DNA of 64,000 nt, taken from NCBI GenBank assembly GCA_030068075.1, contig CM057826.1:68669312-68733311 (forward strand). The letters run 5' to 3'. A model generated the notes under the pieces. The model saw only the letters and a program-made list of their open reading frames with translations. It did no database searches and was not told where the DNA came from. Made by a program: the position numbers and the translations under genes. The DNA comes from Paguma larvata (lineage: Eukaryota; Chordata; Mammalia; Carnivora; Viverridae). Positions 1 to 10,844 of this stretch are shown here, in pieces (within the stretch, counting starts at the first letter, position 1; every line of letters starts with the position of its first letter).

Positions 1-276
1 TAAAATGGACTCTACCTGCTATGAACTCGGAGAAATTATGATCTATTTTATCTGTCATTCATTACCATATATTATCTAGCTTTTAAAGATAATGAGATGT
101 TAGTTAGTTCTTGTTTTTAATTAACATTTCATGTATATATGGAATCAAAGCAATATGGTCAATGGTATTGATTGTGCCTGATCTTCCTTTTCAGCACCCA
201 GAGATAACAGCACAGAGCTTGACCCAGAGTATGTTTCCAAATATATGTGTTGGTTGTATTAAGGAGTGAATGAATT
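1..276. other. unassigned AT-rich DNA
   Basis: No repeat signature, open frame or RNA gene is recognisable up to the TSD of the first SINE. Confidence 0.5.
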
Positions 277-293
277 AAGAATTTACCATAATT

Positions 294-516
294 GGGGTGC
301 CTGGGTGGCTCAGTTGGATGAACATCTGACTTTGGCTTGGGTAATGATCTCGCGTTTCATGAGGTTAAGTCCCGCATCAGGCCCTGTATTAATGGCTCAG
401 AGCCTGGAGCCTGCTTCAAATTCTGTGTCTCCCTCTCTCTTTGCCCCTCTCCTGCTCACACTCTGTGTGTGTCTCTCTCTCTCTCAAAAATAAATAAACA
501 TTAAAAAATTTAAAAA
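294..516 (+). mobile_element. Felid SINE (SINEC/Can-SINE), + strand
   Basis: Full-length tRNA-derived SINE. The head reads GGGTGCCTGGGTGGCTCAG, the middle holds the AGCCTGGAGCCTGCTTC block, then a CT-rich stretch leads to CAAAAATAAATAAACATT and an A-rich tail. A target-site duplication of 13 bases with one mismatch (AAGAATTTACCAT at 277-289, AAGAATTTACTAT at 517-529) shows L1-type retrotransposition. Many transitions at CpG sites suggest moderate age. The small open frame over it (266-493) is SINE sequence, not a gene. Confidence 0.93.
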
Positions 517-529
517 AAGAATTTACTAT

Positions 530-1035
530 GATTTTTTCCTGTGCAAAAATTTACTGGTGACCAAAAGATGACTGTGCTTATTAATGACCTGTATATTCAC
601 TTAAGTCAAAATTTTGGTCCTATATTCTATGGATACTGTTTACTTGAGAGCCCTGATGTAAGCAAGTGGTAAGGGAGCTCAGAAATATCAGTAGCTTCAA
701 TGAACATACACGAATGTAACTGATTTTTTGGATCAGGTAGAAATCAAATGTCAAATGAAGAATTTCAATGGAAAAGATACCTAACAGAAATCATACATGT
801 TCTTGGTTTCTCTATCATGACTTATACAAGTTAATAAATATTTTCATACTAAATAAACTAAGTTCTTCAATTTCATGTGCCAACTTTCTCTATTCTTTTC
901 AATCTTCAATTTTAATTTTTTTTGTTGTTCTTATATGTAACACATTTCCATCCCTCTTCCTCCAAAAGAAGCATCTGGGTTAATAGTAATTGACTCTTTT
1001 TAGTTCACTTTTACCGAGAAAAGCCCTGATTGGTT
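530..1035. other. unassigned AT-rich DNA
   Basis: A 71-codon open frame at 768-983 has no recognisable domain and lies in T-rich sequence, so it is probably chance. No repeat signature was recognised. Confidence 0.45.
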
Positions 1036-1052
1036 AGAAGTGGTTAAGTATC

Positions 1053-2212
1053 TGGTACAAAAACAGACACATAGGCCAATGGAATAAAATAGAAAACTCA
1101 GAAATGGACCCACAAGTATATGGCCAACTAATCTTTGACAAAGCGGGAAAATGTATCCAGTGGAAAAAAGACAGCCTCTTTAACAAATGGTGCTAGGAGA
1201 ACTAGACAGCAACATGCAGAAGAATGAAACTAGACCACTTTCTTTCACCACTCACTAAAATAAACTCAAAATGGATGAAGGACCTGAATGTGAGATGGGA
1301 AACCATCAAAATCCTACAGGAGAAAGCAGGAAAAAACCTCTTTTGCCTGAGCCGCACCAATTCCCCATGAGACAATCTCCAAAGGTGAGGGAATTAAAAG
1401 CAAAAATGAACTACTGGGACCTCATCAAGATAAAATGCTTCTGTACGGCAAAGGAAACAACCAACAAAACTAATAGACAACCGACGGAATGGGAAAGGAT
1501 AATTGCAAATGTCATATCAGATAAAGGACTAGTATATAAAATCTATAAAGAACTTACCAAACTCCACACCCGAAAAACAAATAATCCAGTGAAGAAATGG
1601 GCGGAAGATATGAATAGACACTTCTCTAAAGATGACATTCAGATGGCCAACAGACACATGAAACGATGCTCAATGTCACTCATCATCAGGGAAATACAAA
1701 TCAAAACCACACTGAGATACCACCTCACGCCGGTTCCGGTGGCTAAAATGAATAAACCAGGAAACTATAGATGCTGGCGAGGATGTGGAGAAGCAGGCAC
1801 CCTCCTACACTGTTGGTGGGAATGCCAACTGGTGCAGCCGCGCTGGAAAATGGTGTGGAGTTTCCTCAAAAAAATGAAAATAGAGCTACCCTATGACCCA
1901 GCAATAGCACTGATAGGAATCTACCCAAGAGACATAGAAGTGCTGATGCATAGGGGCTTGTATACCCCAATGTTCATAGCAGCACTTTCGACAATAGCCA
2001 AATCATGGAAAGAGACCAAGTGGCCATCAACTGACGAATGGATAAAGAAGATGTGGTATATATATACAATGGAATACTACGTGGCAATGAGAAAGAATGA
2101 AGTCTGGCCATGTGTAGCAACATGGATGGAACTGGAGGGTATTATGCTGAATGAAATAAGTCAGGCAGAGAAAGACAGATACCATATGTTTCCACACATA
2201 GGTGGATTTTGA
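1053..2212 (+). pseudogene. L1 ORF2 C-terminal remnant, broken
   Basis: The remnant of the L1 ORF2 protein (endonuclease/reverse transcriptase) keeps only the C-terminal segment. The ORF2 frame upstream has stops at 1194-1196 and 1203-1205. At 1271 the ORF2 frame reads W-M-K-D-L while the long open frame starts one base earlier, so its first ~35 codons are out of frame. The two frames join at an indel near 1340-1385. Downstream, the 313-codon frame follows ORF2: a KAKMNYWDL stretch, [19 protein letters not shown], the Cys/His motif C-x3-C-x7-H-x4-C at residues 168, 172, 180 and 185, then [10 protein letters not shown] and [14 protein letters not shown]. The stop comes at the family's normal end. 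No function is expected. Confidence 0.9.
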
Positions 2213-2320
2213 GAGACTTAGCAGAAAACCGTGGGGTAGGGGAAGAGGGGAAAGAAAAAAAGACACAGAGAGGGAGGGAGACGAAACATAAGAGACCCTG
2301 AAGGACTAAGAAAAAACTGA

Positions 2321-2346
2321 GGGGTGAGGGTGGTGTGGGAGGGGGG
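2321..2346 (+). other. G-quadruplex-type motif in the L1 3' UTR
   Basis: Four G-tracts (4, 3, 3 and 6 G) are separated by loops of 3, 6 and 1 bases, which fits the G3+N1-7 pattern for intramolecular quadruplexes. G-rich polypurine 3' UTRs are known in L1 families. Folding here is inferred from sequence only. Confidence 0.6.
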
Positions 2347-2466
2347 AGAGCGGGTGTTGGGCACAGAGGAGGGCACTGGTTGGGATGAGCACTTGGTGTT
2401 GTACGGAAACCAATTTGACAAAAAATTATTAAAAAAAATCCAGAAAAAAAGAAGTGGTTAAGTATC

Positions 2467-5049
2467 ATAAATTACTTCATCTTCAATATCTAATCAAGCC
2501 TTATTGATAGTGTATCGCAAAGCAAAGGAAGCATTTACAGGATAAGCTATATGGAATAGTTTGGCTTAGTCCAGCAGAAAACTGTAGGGGATATTCAGGG
2601 CTGTTTATAAGCCCTCTTTCTTATAAGTACCTGCTTCCTTTCTCTAGAGTAAGCTTTAACTCTCAAGTCAGCAAGTCTTGTTCAGTATACCCAGTGGTTG
2701 TGTTACGAGATCAAAAGAAGTCTATACATTGCACCTTGAAATAGCTTAAAAATATATAAAAAGATTTCAAAGTCATATTGTTGCGATTATTGATCACATT
2801 CAACTCATAATATGAAATACATGTTTACATCTAGTAAGGCTCAACAATTATTTTCCAGGTTTTATGATGAGTCACTTGTATTTTAGAAAATGATTCAGGC
2901 AAATGATCATGAATTAAAAAATGATCATGAATCACTCTGTTCTTCCAAATGATTCCTAGACTGTTTCTATCCTTAAAGAACTTAGAAGAGTCAAAATTAT
3001 TCTGCTTAGTTTTTTTCCTGCAATGTTTAATAAATGCTCTTATTAAACTTTTCTTGCCCCAAAGGAAAGAAAATTCTAATATCTTTCTACAACTTCCACA
3101 TATGAAAAAGAGTTCACTTAAACACTGTTAATTGATTTAAAATTAAAATCTCTTGATACTACATATATTTAGAACCACTATAGGTCCATTTCACTTTAGA
3201 TTTTAATTTTATCAAAGAAAACATTTTCCTATTTGTACAGGGTTTTAAGTTCAGAAATAATCTTAAAAATAACATATTTAGTTTTTTTTCAAAAATATAA
3301 TTCCTAAAGGACCATAAATTCAAACGCTGTTAGACATACTATAGCTCTATACAACTTTTATAAAACAAATTTGGGATAGCCCCTACTTTAAAGTTTGACC
3401 AAATTGTCAAAATCATGTTATCAAATTTCCTCTACTGTATGGCCATGCAGATTTCCCTGGAAAAGTCTATATAGTAGGCACACTGGTGCATGTAACTTCA
3501 AATCTGATGAACTTGGATTATTTGTTTTCTCATATGTAGGATCATGGACTTGTACATAGTACACAGTTATATAATTGTAATATTACACAGTTACATGATT
3601 ATAATCATTAAAATAGATTTTAGAGACTGTAACTTTGTTGCTCACTGCTATTTCTCATGGCATCTGACATAATAGGCATGCAATAGGCAGTTGTGGCATG
3701 AATATGTGAAATATCTGTCTTCTCTGCTAATATTTAGAACTTAATTTTGAAACAGTAGATGGCATATTATTATTATTACTGCCATTTTGTTAGTCTTGTT
3801 TGATCTAGCTTTTATACCCATCTGGTGCCCTGCAGAAATTTATAATTCAACTTTGGAGATGAGGCTTTAAAATGCAGAAGAAGACACAGAATGGGGTCAG
3901 TACGGTCTATCTGGTACTGGATCCGTGCATGACAATGAGCAAGTAATTTAACATGTTTCTCTGTTTCTTTACTTTATAATGAAAAATCTGGATGTCTTAG
4001 GTCATTTCTAGACCTAAAATTTTATGGGTCTATGCTCTGGACCTAATTTTTTATGTGTCTATAAATAGTTCTCTGAAATTCCTGCTGTTAACCCATTGCA
4101 GTACCTCTATAGAACCCACGAACTTTGAGACTTATAATGAATAAAGGCAGAGGTGGACATTGACCATGATCATGCAAACAGATTCCTTTTTAGTTGGTCT
4201 TTAAATTGGTTCCCTTAACACTATCTGGTGCAGGTGGGTGTGCACGATAGAACTAATGACATGCATTTGTCATACCTGGATTGAACAGCATACCTCTGTC
4301 AAGTCTGAAAGTCAGAGACCGTACATCAGGAGGACTGCATGTGTTTGCAGAATAACCACTGTCCTGGTTGGTGCTGACAGCAGCTCACCCACTTGGAAGG
4401 AACACAGTCGCAGTGTCTGTGAAGTGTTGTAGAGAAACCAGAGATCAGCAACAAGGAGCAGTAGCTGTGGAATGATTCCCTACTATAGTTTGATGAAAGT
4501 GAAGATTTTAATTGGATGAGGTGGTATTCAGCTCTTAGGCACATTCTTTCCTAGTATCATTTCAGAGCTTTATTAAGTACCTTAATTAGGACCACCAGCA
4601 ATCTTATCATTGTAATAAAAATGCATACCAAAATGCTGATTTCAATTTTGCTGTGTCCTATATTGAGAATTGCTACTAATTCACCCTCCCCCTTTGTTTT
4701 GCAAATTTCCCAGGAATTCCAATTAACAAAATATTTCTGAGACCCAATATTTTGGGGGATTTTTTTCCACTGGGCTAATTATTTTGCATGCATTTTATCT
4801 CTCTGAGTTTTTATCACTGAGGAAGTTTAGAAGAAGTAACTTGTCTAGTCTCATAGAGGAGAACACTGACTTCCTAGTCAAGTTGAGTCTTGAACTTGAG
4901 TTGTTAACCATAACTAGGCTCTATATCTCTCTGCACCTTTTTTTAAATGTAGTATCTTTGTTTGACATGTTCGAGTGCATGTATGATTGTAACAATGGCA
5001 CACTGTGTGTCACCTTCTGTGTCCCGACATGATTGTAGTGCAACTGTGG
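2467..5049. other. unassigned DNA with faint MIR traces
   Basis: This is AT-rich sequence without a recognisable gene. At 3895-4010 the order CAAGTAATTTAAC...CTGTTTCTTTACTTTATAATG resembles a degraded sense MIR, and 4800-4910 resembles an antisense MIR. Both are too decayed to be sure. Short open frames (64-82 codons) at 4238-4432, 4326-4544 and 4784-5032 show no domain. Confidence 0.35.
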
Positions 5050-5099
5050 TTATAAAGTGCCACTGCTAATGTGGCACTTTCGGTGTGCACCCTGAGTCT

Positions 5100-5500
5100 C
5101 TGCTTTGCTGCTTAAGGCTTTCTCTAAGGAGAAGAGACTGAAGAACCCTTATGTGGGTGCCACTCAGAGGTATGGGGAAGGTGACGGCACTGGAAAGCGG
5201 TCCTCAACCAGTGGTGTAGAAATGAGTAGATGAAGTTACTAGCCTCCCCAGCTTCTGGTGGAACAACCCTGAAACACGCTAGTCATCGTGTCTTTGAAGG
5301 TCCCCATTAGGGCTGAGCCCTATGTTTGTTCACATTGCTAACCAGCCCATTAAAGGGACCCTTAAGTGGCTTTTCTCCTTCCCCTGCCTCTCTCTACTTC
5401 CTCACTTTTCTTTCCTGGGAATTTCTCCCAAATAAGTGATCTGCATCCCTTGCCCTTTTCTCAGGCTGTGCTTTCAGAAGAACACAAACTAAGACAGAGG
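5100..5500 (+). mobile_element. possible old LTR-type repeat
   Basis: A GC-richer block ends in CTGGGAATTTCTCCCAAATAAG, then a CATCCCTTGCCCTTTTCTCAGG-like stretch and an AACACAAACTAAGACAG end, reminiscent of the 3' part of old mammalian LTR repeats. No flanking duplication was found and the family is not certain. It could be unique sequence. Confidence 0.3.
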
Positions 5501-5549
5501 TTATTAGGTTATATGAGTCCCTGACTGTCAACCCTTGGTATATATTCTA

Positions 5550-6140
5550 AGTAACAATCCCTGTCTACTGTTTCCACTTAGTTACAGAGACCAGTTGAAT
5601 TTTTCTTCCAAATGTCACTTTCCTATTTCCACAACCCACCTCAGAGCCCAGGCCTTTATCATATTGTTTCTGAGGTAACATGTTGGGCTTCTAGCTGGCA
5701 TGCCTGCCCCTATCATCTAAGAGTTCTTGCATACTGATACAATTTTCCTGCAGCAGAAGATAAACTTTCCTCTGGTGTTGGTTTTATCGGTCACTCCCAT
5801 GTTAAAAATCTACAATTGCTCTCAACAATTTATCAAGTCCAAATGCCTCTGCCCAAGTTAAGATGTATTTTCTTCACAAGATTCTCCAAACCTGATAAGT
5901 TCTATTGATTATCCATGTGTCTGAATTCTTAGAACACCTATAATCGTGCCATAGAATTTAACACGTATTTGTTACTTATATTAGTCTCACATTTTTAGAC
6001 GTTATCGTGGCCCACGAAACCATAGGCTCCTTGATGCCATAAACTGAGCCATGTGGTTATTTTGCATTTTCCATAATCTAGCACAGTCATAGGCACAAAA
6101 GTACGAGTCTAGAAATGATTTTCAACTGAATGATAATTCA
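5550..6140 (+). mobile_element. L2 LINE remnant, + strand
   Basis: Phrases in the right order for the 3' part of L2 are present: GGTCACTCCCATGTTAAAAA near 5790, then GGCTCCTTGATGCCATAAAC and CATAATCTAGCACAGTCATA near 6025-6095, just before the point where L2 ends in AATGAAT-type repeats. The copy is heavily decayed and the boundaries are approximate. Confidence 0.5.
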
Positions 6141-6767
6141 TTCCTGGAGACTTCCTAAGGGGGGGAAATATCTATCTGATTTTGCAGATATATTTTCTGA
6201 AAAAGGCAAAATTAGGAAGGCATTTTGATTTGCCCCGATTCTCAAAGCAAACAACAAATAAAACCAGTTCTTTTCACTTGCAGTTCTAGAAAATGGTTGT
6301 TACTGTTCTAAGTGGCAAAAGTCAGCTTCAAAAGAATGTAAGATTTGCATGTGCTTTTAAAAATAGAGCATCGTTAAATATCTGACCTCAAGGCAATGAT
6401 AGAAAAGAAAATGAAAACCTTCTCATCGACCCCCTGAGGACTCTTACATCTTGCAGCAAATTATTTTTAGCCAGGATGTCACTATTGTTTTGTCTCATTT
6501 TAAAGACATCTCTCGGTAAGTCTGTGGAAGCCTTTGTTGATTAATATAAGAGACTCTGGAGAGGGAATTTCATGTTTTGAAACATCTTCTCCAATATTCC
6601 AAAAGATATGTTTTCTTCCGGTTTAATATTTTTCCCCAAAATGTAAGCTCTGTTAGGGGGTTATTTCTTCCTAGAAATACATAAAATGCACTTGTTTTAA
6701 ACCAGATAATAATACCAAAGTGTGACAAATTTAGCATTAAGGATACTAATTTGCTATAGTCAAGGGG

Positions 6768-6768
<1 letters not shown>
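6141..6768. other. unassigned AT-rich DNA
   Basis: No gene or repeat signature was recognised. The minus-strand open frame here (6570-6902) runs through the adjacent TG microsatellite and is not credible. Confidence 0.45.
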
Positions 6769-6802
<34 letters not shown>

Positions 6803-6817
6803 CACATGTGTGTGTGT
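6769..6817. repeat. (TG)n microsatellite
   Basis: An almost pure TG run of about 31 bases is followed by TATACACA and a second short TG run. Probably length-variable. Confidence 0.95.
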
Positions 6818-7581
6818 TTTCAGAAGGTAGATAGGGACAGACTCCCATAAAGTATGCAAAACTTGAAACCCAAAGATTTAATTCTCTTGGAATTATGTCC
6901 ACGTGTTTTTCCAGGCTGAATTTGTATAATTACTTAAGTATGCTCCCTAGCAAAGGTCCTAATAGAAGCATCTAAATCTTACTGAGCAACCTCAGGAACA
7001 AAGATATTCTCTTAAAAACTTGATTGCTTCTCTATGGAAGCAGTTAGCTTTGATTTATATCACTTCTGAAGGGAGCGTCGCTGAGGCTTTGAGTAATCCA
7101 ATAAGGATCATATAATATACTCCTCTTTACATCTCATAGAGTTGCTGTGTATGGAGTTCTTTGTTTATGATTCAGGAAATGGGCTAAAAGCCTCCTAGGT
7201 TCATCTCTGTTCACAAAATTTGTTCTTGGGGGAAGTAATGGCCTTTTGCATTTTAATAAGCAGTAAATCTCAAGTATTAACAATGTTCCAGTAACAAGCT
7301 ATCTTTGGCAGTCTGGGCCTTTCCCTGTTTTTGGAGCTTGCTCTTATTCAGCACTTTGGATATGAAGATATTTCTTATCTCATCACTCTGCTTTATTTGA
7401 AGACACTGCACTGAAGGATACCACCCACGTTTCTTTCTGAAAATAGTCTGAGCCTCTTTCACAGTTGCCTGAGAGGGATACGAACAATTAAGAGAAGTTT
7501 TATGAATGGACAGAAGTTTTATTGAAGTTATGTAATTTTACCTAAAAAGGCAATTGCATGTTATTTTACTTCATTTCCTTT
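6818..7581. other. unassigned AT-rich DNA
   Basis: Nothing recognisable. The minus-strand 61-codon frame at 7277-7462 has no domain. Confidence 0.45.
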
Positions 7582-7599
7582 AAAAATGTTGATTATTTA

Positions 7600-7809
7600 G
7601 GGGCGCCTGGGTGGCTCAGTCGGTTGAGCGTCCAACTTCGGCTCAGGTCATGATCTCGCGGTCCGTGAGTTCGAGCCCCGCGTCGGGCTCTGTGCTGAGA
7701 GCTCAGAGCCTGGAGCCTGCTTCGGATTCTGTGTCGCCCCATCTTCCTCTCTGCCCCTCCCCCACACATGCTCTGTCTCTCTCTGTCTCAAAAATAAATA
7801 AAACATTAA
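7600..7809 (+). mobile_element. Young felid SINE (SINEC), near-consensus, + strand
   Basis: This is the best-preserved SINE in the window and the reference for the others. It begins GGGGCGCCTGGGTGGCTCAG, keeps many CpGs (CTCGCGGTCCGTGAG, CCCCGCGTCGGG), has the AGCCTGGAGCCTGCTTCGGA block and CT-rich middle, and ends in CAAAAATAAATAAAACATT. The TSD is a perfect 18 bases, AAAAATGTTGATTATTTA, at 7582-7599 and 7810-7827. Intact CpGs and a perfect TSD point to recent insertion. The head is related to a tRNA, but it is not a functional tRNA gene. Confidence 0.97.
7612..7678 (+). promoter_or_regulatory. Internal Pol III promoter (A and B boxes) of the young SINE
   Basis: The A box, TGGCTCAGTCGG (7612-7623), matches the tRNA consensus TGGCNNAGTNGG exactly. 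The B box, AGTTCGAGCCC (7668-7678), is close to GGTTCGANNCC. Box spacing is like that of a tRNA gene. This is the usual promoter of tRNA-derived SINEs; activity at this locus is not shown. Confidence 0.75.
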
Positions 7810-7827
7810 AAAAATGTTGATTATTTA

Positions 7828-8075
7828 AATATTCGTAGTTCTTCTAATATTTAATGTAATGTTTTAAGTCCTGGGGATGAAGCAAAAAGGAATATGATAA
7901 AACCCTGGCTTACCTCTGCTTAAGAGAATTTTTGTATGAATGAATTGCATGGAGTCTAACCAGAGTGGACCCTTCTTGCATTTTGTGACATGGGTGCCCT
8001 TCTAAGTATGTGCTTTGGAGAATTTACTTCTCTTAATAAATTATCTCCAAAAGAGACCATACATATTAAAGCCCG
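7828..8075. other. unassigned DNA between two SINEs
   Basis: No recognisable feature. Confidence 0.4.
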
Positions 8076-8089
8076 ACTGTGTTCTTCAA

Positions 8090-8294
8090 TTTTTTTAAAT
8101 GTTTATTTATTTTTGAGAGAGAGAAGGAGTGTGAGCAGGAGAGGGGTAGAGAGAGAGGGAGACACAGAATCCAAAAGAGGCTCCAGGCTCTGAGTTGTTA
8201 GCACCGAGCCCGATGCGGGGGTGGAGCCTATGAATCGTGAGATCATAACCTGAGCCAAAATCAGACACTTAACTGAGACACCCACTCATTCCCA
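8090..8294 (-). mobile_element. Felid SINE, - strand
   Basis: Antisense copy: the T-rich tail (TTTTTTTAAATGTTTATTTA) comes first, then GA-rich sequence, GGCTCCAGGCTCTGAG, and a decayed head (CTGAGACACCCACTCATTCC instead of GAGCCACCCAGGCGCCCC). TSD ACTGTGTTCTTCAA (8076-8089) against ACTACGTTCTTCAA (8295-8308), two mismatches. Older than its neighbour at 7600. Confidence 0.92.
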
Positions 8295-8308
8295 ACTACG
8301 TTCTTCAA

Positions 8309-8575
8309 ACCTATGTTTCTTCAAATGTCTTCTGTTTGAACAATAAGACATCAAACAAGGGTGTGGCTTCCACACTTAAAAACTTTTTTTTTTTCTGGTA
8401 GTGAAAGTTTTAGAGTTTGATAACAAATAACAAACTCAAATGATTTGTTTTACTACTAAAAGTAACCTAGGAAGCAGATATAATTATGGCCATTTCTTAC
8501 CACGCCTCTTACATTATTTAGAGTAAATCCTGAAATTTTAAGAGAAAGAAAATCAAAGTAACAATTCTTTCTTTT
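8309..8575. other. unassigned DNA
   Basis: Nothing recognised between two antisense SINEs. Confidence 0.4.
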
Positions 8576-8778
8576 CGTTATTTTTTATTTATTTTTGAGG
8601 GACAGAGCCTGAGCAGGAGAGGGGCAGAGAGAGAGGCAGACACAGAATCCGAAGCAGGCTCCAGGCTCTGAGCCATCAGCACAGAGCCCGACGGAGGGCT
8701 CAAACTCACAGACCATGAGATCATGACCTGAGCTGAATGAAGTCAGCCGCTTAACCGACTGAGCCACCCGGTGCCCCT
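8576..8778 (-). mobile_element. Felid SINE, - strand
   Basis: Antisense copy with TTTTTTATTTATTTTTGAGG tail side, GCAGGCTCCAGGCTCTGAGC, and head end GAGCCACCCGGTGCCCCT. No convincing TSD could be delimited by eye. The minus-strand frame at 8585-8794 is SINE sequence. Confidence 0.92.
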
Positions 8779-9748
8779 CAAGATAACTTTTCAATTCAGT
8801 GAAATAATAAAAAATACTATACTCATGAAGAAGGAAAATGGTATGTTGGTAAGCTCTGTAGGAAACAAAATGCTAGCCACACTTGTCAAGCAGACTTTTC
8901 ATAGGACATTAAGAATTATGCACTACATACGTACTTAATTTACATTTTGCATATTTTACGGCAAAATGTGTACTACAGTGTTGTATGAGGCAGATCTTAC
9001 TTATAAAATCCGCACTTAGAAACTTCTAATGGGAGTTTTCATCAGATAGGGTTGTTTTCACCTGGCTCTATGGCCTTACGTATATGACTCGACACATCTG
9101 TAGCAAAGCGATGTCAGGGTCTTGATTGTTTTCATTGATCCAATCAATTGCTTAAGGATCAGTTCGGTTGTGGTTAATTTGATACCCTTATGCAGATATG
9201 TCCCTAAATTTCGATTTAATGACTAGCTCAGTTTTTTTACAGCAGAACTTTCTCTAATATTCTGTGATTATCTTTTTTTTAATTTTACTTTACGAACGTC
9301 TAGGCAGCTTCAGACCATGCAATATAATGATAATTTAAAGCACGGTTAAAAAACTCACAGAAAATATTCACAGAATAAGAAAAGGTACATCAACAGTTAT
9401 TTTCTAGATATATTGGAAAGGATTGAATATTTCTCCTGAGTCCAATATCATTATAAGAACATAGAATTTAGACCTGTATAAATCTTTAGTGTGAATACCT
9501 TCTTTTATAACTAAGATGGAGGCTCTTAGATGAAAAGTGATATGTCCAAGATGGAAGCAGAGCTAGAATATGGGCATTGGACTTTAAATTTAGTTCAAAA
9601 TGAATTTACTGAATTCAGTATTGTGTACATTAAGTGCTTACATTTTATTTCTGTGAGAAGTTTTCTTCTAAATATTAACATACTGAAATCAATATGTACT
9701 GTGAATAGTAACATACTTTCCCCTTCACCTCCTTTCTTTCCTCAAGTA
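8779..9748. other. unassigned DNA, faint antisense MIR near 9455-9585
   Basis: Around 9500-9580 the order of AACTAAGATGGAGGCTCTTAG, GTGATATGTCCAAGATGG and GCAGAGCTAGAATATGG resembles the antisense MIR core (normally 'GAGGAAACTGAGGC ... CCAAGGTCA ... GCAGAGCTGGGA'), but it is heavily decayed. The 74-codon frame at 9530-9754 lies on this and is not credible. Confidence 0.35.
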
Positions 9749-10605
9749 CAGTAAAACCTTGGTTTGTGAGCATAATTCATTCTGGAAACATGCTTGTCAT
9801 CCAAAGCACTTCTATATCAAAGTGAATTTCCCCATAAGAAATAATTGGAAACTCAGATGATTTGTTCCACAACCCAAATATATTCATATAAAAATGATTA
9901 CATTTCTTTAATATAATATAAAATAAAACAGAAAATATAAAATATAAAGAAAAATAAACAAATTAACCTGTACTTACCTTTGAAAACCTTCGTGGCTTGT
10001 GTGAGAAAGACAAGAGAGAGGAGGTTTATTGTGTAGGATCACTTTCACTATCACTAACGGAATCACTGCAATCTGTTGCCTCAAGGGAGTCTTCTTCTGC
10101 ATGGCAGCCATGTATATGCTCACACGGATGTTGACTACAGTACAATATTAATAAACTCTTGTCATATACTGTATTTAAAGTAACTGGCAATGAGGCAGCA
10201 GAGGAAAGGGTCTATATCTGCAGGCAGCCTGACCTAGAAGGAAGCCAAGCATTCCTAAGTTTACTCTTGTATGGAAAAGCAAAGAACTGTCCATAGGTAC
10301 TTTGAAGTGAGAAAAAAATACACTAGTGCCAGTTGTGGGCACCTTCCAATGTTATGAAAAATCACTGATTTCTGCCAAGCACTGTGGCCTGAGACTGAGC
10401 ATCCAAGCATAGGAGATGATTGCCCACAATCCCGCAGTGAGAGAGAGAGAGAAGAACCACTGGCTCAGTTGTGTCACGTGACGTTCAGCATCACGTACTG
10501 CTCGTATTGGCAGACATTGCTCATTTATCAGGTTAAAATTTATTAGAAATGTTTGCTCATCTTCAACGCTTGAAGAACAAGTTGGTCACAATCAAAGTTT
10601 TAATG
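9749..10605 (-). mobile_element. Tigger/pogo-like DNA transposon, non-autonomous
   Basis: The left end CAGTAAAACCTTGGTTTGTG (9749) and the reverse complement of the right end, CATTAAAACTTTGATTGTGA, are imperfect terminal inverted repeats. The element is bounded by TA on both sides (9747-9748 and 10606-10607), as expected for Tc1/mariner-superfamily elements. Read on the minus strand it contains GAGCAAACATTTCTAATAAA, CACGTGACACAACTGAGCC, and GGAAGGTGCCCACAACTGGC, phrases I associate with a Tigger-type family. No transposase frame survives in its 857 bases, so it is an internally deleted or decayed copy. The strand given is that of my remembered consensus. Confidence 0.8.
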
Positions 10606-10844
10606 TATTTACTGAATGCCTATTACTTGTCAGACACTAGTCTAGGTATAAGTGATACAGTAGTGAACACAGACAGGTGAAGTTTCAGTGCCAGGAAGCT
10701 TACATGCTGGTGAGAGAGGCAACACACAAAAAATGATCAAGAGAAGTATGACATAGCCATAAATGCAATGGATAAAGTTTAATTGGGTCATATAAAGGGA
10801 GTATCTGGGTGGTGACTATAGACGGAGTGTTCTGGGAAAATGGG

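Larger units (their letters stand above)
1053..2449 (+). mobile_element. 5'-truncated L1 LINE (ORF2 3' part plus 3' UTR)
   Basis: This copy starts abruptly inside ORF2 at TGGTACAAAAACAGACAC and runs through the ORF2 C-terminus, a G-rich 3' UTR (about 2213-2420) and an A-rich tail. It is bounded by a perfect 17-bp TSD, AGAAGTGGTTAAGTATC, at 1036-1052 and 2450-2466. That fixes both ends and shows target-primed insertion with 5' truncation. The 3' UTR phrase GGGATGAGCACTTGGTGTT is typical of carnivore L1. The copy cannot move by itself: it lacks the 5' UTR, ORF1 and the endonuclease and most of the reverse transcriptase. Confidence 0.95.

Noticed and set aside
266..493. 75-codon open frame, and similar frames over other SINEs (such as 7611-7820, 8585-8794, 19300-19536, 33443-33631, 47018-47224)
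   Set aside because: They are translations of the felid SINE itself; the same peptides recur wherever a SINE occurs.
1271..2212. 313-codon frame as a host gene
   Set aside because: It is the 3' end of an L1 ORF2 with stops and a frameshift upstream, bounded by a target-site duplication.
6570..6902. 110-codon minus-strand frame
   Set aside because: Crosses the TG microsatellite (His/Thr run) and has no domain or conserved start.
7600..7680. tRNA gene
   Set aside because: A and B boxes are present but the sequence is the head of a SINE without a credible cloverleaf, and it occurs more than 20 times in the window.
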